Shown here piece by piece: positions 13,876 to 20,340 of a stretch of DNA of 20,340 nucleotides. Source of the DNA: Lachnospiraceae bacterium. GTDB lineage: Bacteria; Bacillota_A; Clostridia; Lachnospirales; Lachnospiraceae. The DNA lies in contig JAQUUB010000080.1 in assembly GCA_028694115.1 (NCBI GenBank), positions 1 to 20,340 of the forward strand, in the 5' to 3' direction. A model generated the notes under the pieces. The model did not search any database. It worked only from the letters and a program-made list of their open reading frames with translations, and was not told the origin of the DNA. Both the position numbers and the translations under genes were made by a program. Within the stretch, counting starts at the first letter, position 1. Each line of letters begins with the position of its first letter.

Positions 13876-13913
13876 AGTATAAAACAATTTAACACGAAAG
13901 TCAAGTTCGTGTT
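13876..13913 (-). promoter_or_regulatory. XRE promoter with operator 1
   Basis: On the minus strand TTGACT (13904-13899) and TATACT (13881-13876) are 17 bp apart. Operator 1, AACACGAA-N7-TTCGTGTT (13891-13913), is a perfect inverted repeat covering the -35 box, so the bound regulator would shut off this promoter. Confidence 0.85.
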
Positions 13914-13928
13914 TTTGAGGAAAAAGTA

Positions 13929-13983
13929 TTGACAAAGATAAAGCGATTTACTATACTATGAACACGAAAGCAAATTACGTGTT
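13929..13983 (+). promoter_or_regulatory. Rightward promoter with operator 2
   Basis: TTGACA (13929-13934) and TATACT (13952-13957) are 17 bp apart. Operator 2, AACACGAA-N7-TACGTGTT (13961-13983), has one mismatch and covers the transcription start. It lies exactly 70 bp from operator 1, in the same register of arms and spacer. Confidence 0.88.
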
Positions 13984-14033
13984 TGGAGGTGGAATAAATA
14001 TAAATTACAACATTTTACAAAAGGAGGATTCAT

Positions 14034-14312
14034 ATGGTAGGAATGAGAGAAGCATTTATCGAAGTTAATGAAGTGATGGAAACATTAGGGATTGGCAAGA
14101 CAAAAGCATATAACATTATCAAAGCTTACAACAGAGAACTTGTAGCACAGGGATATCTCACCATTAGGGGTAGATGTCCACGCAAATACTTTGAACAAAA
14201 GATTTATGGATATGCAGATTGTTACAATCCAGCAGATGATTTGCAGAGAAGCCACATGATTGTAGCAGAAGAATGTAACTACGATGTAAAAGAAAAAGCC
14301 CTTACCGATTAA
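14034..14312 (+). CDS. Excisionase-like HTH protein
   Basis: This 92-residue protein has a winged-helix-like N-terminus (IEVNEVMETLGIGKTKAYNI, GYLTIRGRCPRKYFEQKIYG) typical of small DNA-binding proteins of integrative elements, similar to excisionases and MerR-type HTH proteins. AAGGAGG precedes the ATG by six bases; an internal ATG at codon 4 is possible. It is the first gene under the repressible rightward promoter, where excision functions are expected. An unstructured acidic tail follows the HTH. Whether it drives excision or regulates transfer is not shown. Confidence 0.7.
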   Translation: MVGMREAFIEVNEVMETLGIGKTKAYNIIKAYNRELVAQGYLTIRGRCPRKYFEQKIYGYADCYNPADDLQRSHMIVAEECNYDVKEKALTD

Positions 14313-14333
14313 GGAAAGGACTTGATCGTAACA

Positions 14334-14388
14334 AGCCGAAGCTCATTATATGTATCTCGCAAATATATTATAGATGAAGCTTCTGGCT
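14334..14388 (+). other. Long-loop stem in leader of the RHH-like gene
   Basis: AGCCGAAGCT (14334-14343) pairs with AGCTTCTGGCT (14378-14388) with one bulged base. It lies in the 134-bp gap before the gene at 14447. A leader structure is possible, but support is only the pairing. Confidence 0.25.
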
Positions 14389-14446
14389 GTTGCAATCATA
14401 AAGTAACCAATTACAACAGAATTTGCCTGAGGGCAGGAGGAGCAAC

Positions 14447-14827
14447 ATGGAAGAAAAAAATAAAGTTACAGAAGAAACTAAGAAAAGTAATACTGCAAGA
14501 TACACATTGCGATGGGACATGACTGATGAAAGACAATACGAAGCCATTTGTTATATGGAACGCAAGCATCAGACGACAGGAATGACGTACAACGACATTG
14601 TTGTAGAAGCACTGCTATACTGGTTCGATATGTTCAGGTGTAATGAGTATCCAGAAAATGTAAATCTGGTAGCAGCATTTTTTCAAGAAGCGGACGAATT
14701 AAAACTGAAGACAAGAAAAGCTTTGATTCGAAATCCAGATTATTTTCCAGATATTACAGAAGATGATATTTTACAGAAATATCTGGACAAGGTGAATGTG
14801 ATGCCAAAACTTCAAATGGAAGAGTAA
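14447..14827 (+). CDS. Ribbon-helix-helix-like accessory protein
   Basis: This 126-residue protein starts after GGAGGAG at 14447; the open frame extends upstream without a ribosome site. The N-terminal part (ARYTLRWDMTDERQYEAICY and TYNDIVVEALLYWFD, residues 21-61) looks like a ribbon-helix-helix DNA-binding domain: one strand followed by two helices. The rest is helical and charged. It sits directly before the phased repeat array and the mobilization genes. Binding that array to control transfer or stabilise the excised circle is a reasonable inference. Family assignment is by eye. Confidence 0.6.
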   Translation: MEEKNKVTEETKKSNTARYTLRWDMTDERQYEAICYMERKHQTTGMTYNDIVVEALLYWFDMFRCNEYPENVNLVAAFFQEADELKLKTRKALIRNPDYFPDITEDDILQKYLDKVNVMPKLQMEE

Positions 14828-14828
14828 A

Positions 14829-15089
14829 GACATCATAATATGATGTCAGATCCAAAGTGTTGGAAAGCATTTAACAATTAGGGCATCAAGAAATGGTGTC
14901 AAGGCATTGCTTTTTGGAACAAAAGCATCAAAAAGTAATGTCACAGATTTTCTTGAATTCTTTCAGCCAAACAAAAGTGGGGGAATGACATTATAATATG
15001 ATGTCAATGCACCGAGTTTGTAAAAACTGACACCACAATTGAAAACCATGACATCAATTATTGAAACTACGACACCACAAGCAGCATCA
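14829..15089. repeat. Helically phased GACATCA repeat array
   Basis: Four 19-bp inverted repeats with the form GRCATCA-N5-TGATGTC lie at 14829, 14882, 14924 and 14987; the first and last differ at one base. They are followed by direct half-sites GACACCA, GACATCA and GACACCA at 15029, 15050 and 15071. From 14882 the spacings are 42, 63, 42, 21 and 21 bp, all multiples of 21 (two helix turns). Weaker matches fill 14903 and 15008. It is probably a protein-loading array at the transfer origin, or an operator of the mob genes. The region holds no coding frame. Confidence 0.8.
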
Positions 15090-15143
15090 CATTTTGTTCC
15101 AGGAAATGTAGATGTGGTTGCTGTGGTAGATATTATATTTACC

Positions 15144-15262
15144 ATATGAGACCAGATTCTTCTGGTCCATATATAGTAACAAGGGGTATTAGGGGAATGG
15201 CGAAGCCACCTCCCCTAACCAGATTTTGTGAAACGCCTTGCGTTTTACGTATCTGGCAAAAA
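15144..15262. other. Candidate oriT hairpin cluster
   Basis: Three stems stand side by side just before mobC. GACCAGA/TCTGGTC (15150-15167), with outer ATATG/CATAT. TTAGGGG/CCCCTAA (15189-15218), with an inner TGGC/GCCA. A long imperfect stem CAGAT...AAACGC/GCGTTT...ATCTG (15220-15255), with loop CTT. Inverted repeats next to MobC and a relaxase are the usual form of oriT; the nick site cannot be placed by eye. Confidence 0.65.
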
Positions 15263-15301
15263 GTGTTTTGGAGAGTTCGAGACAAACGCACAAAGGAGGG
15301 A

Positions 15302-15649
15302 TTGCTTATAGGAAAACAAAAGCAGGGAATTGAACCAAGAAGAAACTTTACGGTGAGATTATCAGAAACAGAACGTGAACAGGTAACAAGAGAAGCAGAT
15401 TATTATGGCATGAAGGAAAGTGAATATGTCAGGGAATTAATTACACATGGTGGCATGGTAGATACTTCTCTTGCTGAAGATAGAAGAAATCTAATCAACC
15501 AGATTTCAAGAATAGGAAATAATTACAATCAGATGGTGAGGTTAGCCAATGGCTGTGGATATATTACAAATTCTACAATGCAGAAATGCAATGAATTATT
15601 TGCAGAGATTAAAGAAGCATTTCAGGAGGTGATGCGTAGATGGCGATAA
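15302..15649 (+). CDS. mobC: MobC-like mobilization protein
   Basis: This protein of about 115 residues has an N-terminal ribbon-helix-helix-like part (RRNFTVRLSETEREQVTREA) and the MobC signature RRNLINQISRIGNNYNQMVR, followed by a helical end. MobC proteins help the relaxase open oriT DNA. The start is unclear: the frame is open to 15146, but that stretch is the oriT hairpin region. AAAGGAGG at 15292-15299 points to TTG (15302), which is only two bases away, or to ATA (15308) at ideal spacing where an ATG would be expected. Its end overlaps the relaxase gene by ten bases, so the two are coupled. Confidence 0.85.
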   Translation: MLIGKQKQGIEPRRNFTVRLSETEREQVTREADYYGMKESEYVRELITHGGMVDTSLAEDRRNLINQISRIGNNYNQMVRLANGCGYITNSTMQKCNELFAEIKEAFQEVMRRWR

Positions 15650-17688
15650 CCAAGCTCATGAACATGAAGGCAAGTAAGACTGGTAAAATTGATGTTCATC
15701 TGAAAAATTCCATTGCTTATATTCTGAATCCTAAAAAGCTTGGAGATGCAAATTTGGCGGGCGGTATTAACTGCCTGCCAGAACTTGCTTACGAACAGAT
15801 GAAATCTACCAAAGAATTATTTGGTAAGATGGGTGGAAGACAAGGATATCATTATGTGCTTTCCTTAAAGCCAGGTGAAGGTAATCCAGAGATTATGTAT
15901 GATATTGCAATGAGGTTTGCTGGAGAATTATTTCAAAATGAATATGAGGTAGTGGTGGCGGTCCATACTGACCGGGATCATATTCATGCGCATCTTGTGT
16001 TTAACAGCGTCAATATGATGGACGGGCATAAATATCAATACCATAATGGCGATTGGCAGAAAATGATTCAACCTATCACAAATAGATTATGCCAAGAATA
16101 TGGTCTCCATATTACACCAGCGGAATATGTAAAAGAGCCACAAAATGTTGCGAGACCACAGTGGGAAAAAGAACAGGAATATAATCAGCTGATTAAAGAT
16201 GATGTTCTATACTGTGCATTTCGAGCAGAGTCTATGAAACATTTTCTCTTTCTGTTGGGAAAGCTTGGATATGAAGTCAAAGATGGTGTACACATTGCAG
16301 TGAAAGCTCCTGGCATGAAGAGATTTCGCAGAATTGATACGCTGAGCGATGATTATACCAGAGTCAACTTAGAAGCATTAATTAAATATTCCGATTCACA
16401 GTTATCAAGCAGGAAGAAAGTAATACCATCTTATGTATTTGTAAGACGAGCAAAACTTACACCATTGCAGAAGAAATATTATGCAAGGCTTTACCGAAGA
16501 CAGTTGATTGTGAAGCAGCCATTCAAATATCACTCCGCTTATTTGCAAGAGGAGATACGGAAAATGCATAAGCTTCAGGAAGAATATCTGTTACTTGTAA
16601 AATATGATGTAAAGGAATTGTCGGATGTATCGGTGACAATTGATTTGCTAGAGCATAAAGAACAAGATATCTCTAATAAGCAGAAACAGCTATATGCAGA
16701 GCGAGATTCTAAAAAGAGGCTATGCAAGACAGCAGAAGATTTCATGAGATATGAAGCTGGTGCTGTCGGATACCATGAGAAGCTTGAAGTACTAAAGACA
16801 GGTAAAAAGAATGCTAAGTCAGAAAGAAAGATTCTTGACCGTATCTTCTGGAAAGAAATATCTGATAAGGAAGAGAAGATTGAAGCAGCCTTGGAAAATA
16901 CGATTCCAGTGGGGGATATGGATGATGCAGATATTGGTACTATTAAGGATGTTGAGGTACCTGAGAATCCGTATAGAGATAAGCAAATTGAGAATTGGTC
17001 GAAAAACAGGATGGATAAGCCTGAGAGCGTAACAGATCAAATTGTTATACAAGAGGTGACTGAAGCAGAGGAACCAGTAGAAAAGTATGAGGAAGCTGTT
17101 GATACAGTAATCACTGACGCAGAAATTGGGGATGGTGCTGTTACAGAAATTGTTGCGGAAACCTTGGATGGTAATAAAGAGATTTACGAGAATGTCAGTA
17201 TTCCAGATTTACCTATAACAAAAAGCGAATACGACAAATTGTCTATGGATGAAAAGGTAAAATGTTTTCAGTTTGGAGATGTTTCGGTGGATCAAGTCCG
17301 GGATATGGTGAGCAAGTATTTGAATTCTATTGGTTATAGCAGTTATTTTTCGGAGGTTTATGAGGAAAGTAACAGAGTATCAGAGTCTTACGAAAAACAG
17401 AAACAGCAAACATTTGTCACTCGTGAGGTTCAAAAGGCATCAGCTGTTATGACAATGATAGGTATGACGAAACAACAATTTATGGATGTAGATGCAAGCA
17501 TGAAGGCTAAGCTGTTTGACCTGGCGAGTGTGGATTACAAAACAGGACTTCAAATATATAAAGGATTTATTGAAAAGATTGGGGTTCAAAAAGATGTTAT
17601 GGAGGTATATGAGGAATTTGATAAAGTGTATGAAGCAAGTGTAAAGGGAGAGATACCGGATAAGGAAAAAACAAGAGGAGGCAGATAA
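15640..17688 (+). CDS. MOBP-type relaxase
   Basis: This 682-residue protein nicks oriT and leads the strand into the recipient. The N-terminal relaxase domain (1-165) has NSIAYILNPKK (Y27, likely the nucleophile), GYHYVLSLKPGE, and the metal triad in VHTDRDHIHAHLVFNSVN (H109, H114, H116, H118). Residues 165-300 form a second domain with basic FVRRAKLTPLQKKYYARLYR. The remainder is a long charged helical region, coiled-coil in part (about 310-430), with an acidic stretch near 450-520. GGAGGTGATGCGTAG precedes the ATG. No coupling protein or channel gene follows, so the element may use a helper. Confidence 0.95.
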   Translation: MAITKLMNMKASKTGKIDVHLKNSIAYILNPKKLGDANLAGGINCLPELAYEQMKSTKELFGKMGGRQGYHYVLSLKPGEGNPEIMYDIAMRFAGELFQNEYEVVVAVHTDRDHIHAHLVFNSVNMMDGHKYQYHNGDWQKMIQPITNRLCQEYGLHITPAEYVKEPQNVARPQWEKEQEYNQLIKDDVLYCAFRAESMKHFLFLLGKLGYEVKDGVHIAVKAPGMKRFRRIDTLSDDYTRVNLEALIKYSDSQLSSRKKVIPSYVFVRRAKLTPLQKKYYARLYRRQLIVKQPFKYHSAYLQEEIRKMHKLQEEYLLLVKYDVKELSDVSVTIDLLEHKEQDISNKQKQLYAERDSKKRLCKTAEDFMRYEAGAVGYHEKLEVLKTGKKNAKSERKILDRIFWKEISDKEEKIEAALENTIPVGDMDDADIGTIKDVEVPENPYRDKQIENWSKNRMDKPESVTDQIVIQEVTEAEEPVEKYEEAVDTVITDAEIGDGAVTEIVAETLDGNKEIYENVSIPDLPITKSEYDKLSMDEKVKCFQFGDVSVDQVRDMVSKYLNSIGYSSYFSEVYEESNRVSESYEKQKQQTFVTREVQKASAVMTMIGMTKQQFMDVDASMKAKLFDLASVDYKTGLQIYKGFIEKIGVQKDVMEVYEEFDKVYEASVKGEIPDKEKTRGGR

Positions 17689-17782
17689 TGATGGTGGCTA
17701 GTTGATGCTACAGATGTTATGGAGTTTCAGAAGTAGAGTTAAGAAGTTGAGCTAGCAGGTCGAAATAATAGATTTTACGAAC

Positions 17783-17839
17783 AAATCATTCGATAAATCG
17801 AAAGATTTGGTGGAAATAATCAGATGTTGGATGTATAAT
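17783..17839 (+). promoter_or_regulatory. Palindrome and promoter before the small XRE gene
   Basis: AAATC-A-TTCGA-TAAA-TCGAA-A-GATTT (17783-17808) is an inverted repeat with one A/A mismatch. It abuts a promoter: TGGAAA (17811-17816) and TATAAT (17834-17839), 17 bp apart. A control protein encoded just downstream could bind it to set restriction-modification expression. Confidence 0.55.
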
Positions 17840-17887
17840 GTAAATTAAGTGTATAAACTTATTTAGTGAAAGTGTCAGAGGTGGATT

Positions 17888-18112
17888 ATGGAAATTAGTT
17901 ACAAAAAATTATTTGTTCTAATTGTAGAAAAAGATATGACTAATTCTCAGGTTAGAAAGACGGCTAAACTTAGCACAAGTACATTTGACAAACTTAAGAA
18001 AAACAAGCTAGTTGCATTAGATGTGTTGATTCGAATAGCAACAGTATTGCAATGTCAGGTAGGAGATTTAGTGGAAATCATTGAATACCCAAAGCTGGAC
18101 GAGTCCAGATAA
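17888..18112 (+). CDS. Small XRE regulator, C-protein-like
   Basis: This 74-residue protein is almost entirely a Cro/C1-type HTH domain (MEISYKKLFVLIVEKDMTNS, STFDKLKKNKLVALDVLIRI, LQCQVGDLVEI). Members of this short group often stand alone before restriction-modification genes. GAGGTGG precedes the ATG. It lies 65 bp upstream of hsdM and in the same direction, so it may time expression of the type I system after transfer. A palindrome in its upstream region supports self-control. A 14-bp palindrome CTGGACGAGTCCAG (18095-18108) lies inside its last codons and may be chance. Confidence 0.8.
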   Translation: MEISYKKLFVLIVEKDMTNSQVRKTAKLSTSTFDKLKKNKLVALDVLIRIATVLQCQVGDLVEIIEYPKLDESR

Positions 18113-18177
18113 TTGGACAGGTATATGTGCTATTATTTGAGATGAGAAACTTTATACAAATAAATGGAGGAAATTAG

Positions 18178-19710
18178 ATGGTTACAGGTGTAATTAAGAA
18201 TAAAATTGATAAGATATGGACCGATATTTGGGCTGGGGGAATTACGAATCCTTTGACAGTCATAGAACAGTTAACATATTTAATGTTTATACGTTCACTA
18301 GATGAAAAGGAACTGGAAACAGAAGAATTTGAAAATATGACTGGTGAGAAAATGGAAAGAATATTCCCTATATCCGAAGTCGGTCAGTCAATGAGATGGA
18401 GCAGTTTTAAAGAAAAAGATTCACGTGTGATCTTCGAGGTAGTATCACAAAGGGTATTCCCTGCAATAAAGAAATTGAAATATGGACATTTACCTGATTT
18501 TAATGAGCAGGGCGAGTTGGTTGAAATTGAGGATGACCCAAAGAAAAAAGAAGAGGGAAAAACAGCATTTGCAAAATATATGGAGGATGCAGCGTTCCTG
18601 ATTCCAACACCGCAGGTGTTACAGAAGATTATTACTGGTCTGGATGATTTGTATGAACATGATATTGCTGATTTGGATATGCAAGGCGATTTATATGAAT
18701 ACATGCTTGGCAAATTAGCAACCGCGGGACAAAATGGACAATTCCGAACACCAAAACAAATTAGAGATTTGATGGTGCAGTTATTGCAACCGACACCAGA
18801 TGATTACTGTGTGGATCCAGCTTGCGGTACAGCAGGATTTTTAGTATCTGCCTCAGAATATATCCGAAAGACATATGAAGATATGATGTCACAAGAACAG
18901 TGGGATAATTTTACAAGTACAGCTTTTACTGGATTCGATACAGATGCGACAATGCTTAGAATATCAGCGATGAACCTGATGCTTCATTCTATCAGTAATC
19001 CAGAAATTGACTATAAAGACAGTCTGTCTAAACAGAACCAGATAAGTGGGAAATATACTGTATGTTTAGCAAATCCACCATTTAAAGGAACAGTAGATGC
19101 AGAGAGCATAAATGATGATCTGAAAGCAATTACAAACACGAAAAAGACTGAATTGTTGTTTTTGGCTTTGTTCTTGAGATTACTAAAGACAGGTGGAAGA
19201 TGTGCCTGTATTGTACCAGATGGAGTACTGTTTGGTAGCAGTAATGCGCATAAGTCTATTAGAAAAGAATTAGTAGATAATCATCAATTACAGGCAGTTA
19301 TCTCTATGCCTTCTGGTGTATTCAAACCATATGCAGGAGTATCAACGGCGATATTAGTATTTACCAAAACTGGTGCGGGTGGAACAGAAAATGTATGGTT
19401 TTATGATATGAAAGCAGATGGTTTTAGCCTGGACGATAAACGTTCTGAAATAGACGATAATGATATTCCAGATATTATTACGAGATTTCATGATTTAAAG
19501 AATGAAGAAAATAGAGAAAGAACAGAGCAAAGCTTTTTTGTTCCAAAACAAGAAATTATTGATAATGACTACGATTTATCGATAAATAAGTATAAGAAGA
19601 TTGAGTATGTTGCAGTAGAATATCCTCCAACGAGCGAAATTATTGCAGAACTAAAAGAACTTCAAGCGCAAATAGCAAATGGTCTTGATGAATTGGAGGG
19701 TATGCTATGA
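18178..19710 (+). CDS. hsdM: Type I restriction-modification methyltransferase subunit
   Basis: This 510-residue protein is the N6-adenine methyltransferase subunit. Residues 1-165 are the helical HsdM N-terminal domain (IWTDIWAGGITNPLTVIEQL). LYEYMLGKLATAGQNGQFRT leads into the catalytic domain, with the AdoMet-binding motif DPACGTAGFL (213-222) and the catalytic NPPF (299-302). The C-terminal helices (IIAELKELQAQI) contact HsdS. It methylates the site read by HsdS and joins HsdR for restriction. TGGAGG precedes the ATG. Its last four bases, ATGA, overlap the HsdS start. All key motifs are intact. Confidence 0.96.
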   Translation: MVTGVIKNKIDKIWTDIWAGGITNPLTVIEQLTYLMFIRSLDEKELETEEFENMTGEKMERIFPISEVGQSMRWSSFKEKDSRVIFEVVSQRVFPAIKKLKYGHLPDFNEQGELVEIEDDPKKKEEGKTAFAKYMEDAAFLIPTPQVLQKIITGLDDLYEHDIADLDMQGDLYEYMLGKLATAGQNGQFRTPKQIRDLMVQLLQPTPDDYCVDPACGTAGFLVSASEYIRKTYEDMMSQEQWDNFTSTAFTGFDTDATMLRISAMNLMLHSISNPEIDYKDSLSKQNQISGKYTVCLANPPFKGTVDAESINDDLKAITNTKKTELLFLALFLRLLKTGGRCACIVPDGVLFGSSNAHKSIRKELVDNHQLQAVISMPSGVFKPYAGVSTAILVFTKTGAGGTENVWFYDMKADGFSLDDKRSEIDDNDIPDIITRFHDLKNEENRERTEQSFFVPKQEIIDNDYDLSINKYKKIEYVAVEYPPTSEIIAELKELQAQIANGLDELEGML

Positions 19711-20340
19711 ATGTGAAGTTAGGAGAGATATTATCTGAGTATAAAGAAAAGAATACAGATAATAAGTATAAGCCAGTTGCAGTTGGACGATATGGTATTC
19801 GTACACGAGAAAGTATATATTCGAAAGAATTAGCAAAAGATTACAGCAAAAATAAAGTTATATACAAGGATACATTGACGGTGGGGATGGGATCTACTCA
19901 GATAGACATTGGAATATTATCGGCAGATGAAATGTACTCGGTATCACCAGCATACCACACATTTAATATAGAAAATATAAATAGTGATTATCTAAGATAT
20001 TGCTTGGAGAATCGAAGCCAAGATATGTCAGTAAGGTTTTTGATGGCTAGTTGCAGACAGGGTAAAACAGTTGATTTGAAACGTTGGTTAGAATATGAGA
20101 TAACGATGTATTGCATGGATAAACAGCTTGAAATTGTAAAGAAAATTGATCATGCAAGTAAATTGATAGATTTTTGTAAAAGAGAATTAGAAAAATTGGA
20201 TTTACTTGTCAAGTCCCGATTTATCGAGATGTTTGGGGATCCAGTTGCGAATCCTGGAAAATGGGATATAGTTACTTTAGATCATTGTCTCGAAAACATT
20301 GATAATGGTAGAAGCTTTGTATGTGATGGAAATGCTAGAA
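19707..20340 (+). CDS. hsdS: Type I restriction specificity subunit, partial
   Basis: The start overlaps the hsdM stop as ATGA, and the frame stays open to the window end (211 codons). It reads as an HsdS: a first target-recognition domain (about 1-135, with TLTVGMGSTQIDIG and SPAYHTFNIE), the central conserved helix (LEIVKKIDHASKLIDFCKRE, LDLLVKSRFIEMFGDP), then the opening of a second recognition domain (WDIVTLDHCLENIDNGRSF). It sets which DNA sequence is methylated and cut. HsdR is expected further right. The target sequence cannot be predicted by eye. Confidence 0.93.
   Translation, partial: MNVKLGEILSEYKEKNTDNKYKPVAVGRYGIRTRESIYSKELAKDYSKNKVIYKDTLTVGMGSTQIDIGILSADEMYSVSPAYHTFNIENINSDYLRYCLENRSQDMSVRFLMASCRQGKTVDLKRWLEYEITMYCMDKQLEIVKKIDHASKLIDFCKRELEKLDLLVKSRFIEMFGDPVANPGKWDIVTLDHCLENIDNGRSFVCDGNAR

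Noticed and set aside
14322..14522. 66-codon plus-strand frame
   Set aside because: It overlaps the start of the RHH-like gene in another frame and has no ribosome site.
14829..15089. Repeat array as a CRISPR
   Set aside because: The repeated unit is only 7-19 bp, the spacing is in 21-bp steps without regular spacers, and there are no cas genes.
15146..15301. N-terminal extension of MobC from the ATG at 15146
   Set aside because: This stretch is the hairpin cluster, has no ribosome site at its start, and the encoded residues do not resemble MobC.
1..20340. tRNA or rRNA genes, and insertion sequences with transposases
   Set aside because: No tRNA- or rRNA-like stretch and no transposase was recognised on either strand.

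Overview
The window looks like a low-GC Firmicute of the class Clostridia, most likely a gut Lachnospiraceae. This is inferred from the A+T-rich sequence, the strong AGGAGG ribosome sites, the ferredoxin/hybrid-cluster-protein style of anaerobic stress metabolism and the type of mobile-element genes. It splits into a chromosomal stress operon, a decayed mobile-element graveyard and the left part of an apparently intact integrative element.

Region 1 (about 140-5970) is a hybrid-cluster-protein (Hcp) locus. A rightward operon runs: hemerythrin-like protein, hcp, a possible 21-residue four-cysteine microprotein, cupin, one-cluster ferredoxin, DUF1858 Hcp-associated redox-disulfide protein, an unrecognised 201-residue protein, and a DUF1858-DUF438-hemerythrin-PAS sensor-like protein. 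It ends at a strong terminator. Divergent from it is a 174-residue protein that looks like a stand-alone, cluster-less copy of the helical N-terminal domain of Hcp. An 18-bp palindrome lies about 40 bp upstream of a likely start on both sides, as expected for a Crp/Fnr-type activator of the HcpR kind. Together this suggests a nitrosative or oxidative stress response.

Region 2 (about 6060-11250) holds accessory DNA with several broken genes: a Maff2-type membrane protein of conjugative elements, the first six codons of the gene after it, a fragment resembling the C-terminal part of SWIM zinc-finger proteins, an integrase N-terminal fragment, and a metallophosphatase with an in-frame amber stop. 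Intact passengers follow: a conserved protein of unknown function, an AbrB-like/RelE-like toxin-antitoxin pair with a palindromic operator, and a two-gene unit of a Cys-rich protein and a TIGR02452 macro-domain poly(ADP-ribose) glycohydrolase-like protein.

Region 3 (about 11260 to the end) is an integrative mobilizable or conjugative element entered from its left end. From left to right it has twin 28-bp 11-6-11 inverted-repeat modules directly after the integrase stop, a tyrosine integrase (minus strand), a candidate 80-nt small RNA, an XRE regulator (minus strand), a divergent control region with two matching 23-bp operators, an excisionase-like HTH protein, a ribbon-helix-helix-like protein, a helically phased repeat array next to an oriT-like hairpin cluster, MobC and a MOBP relaxase. 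Cargo follows: a small XRE (C-protein-like) regulator and a type I restriction-modification system, with HsdM complete and HsdS cut by the window edge. The right end of the element is outside the window.
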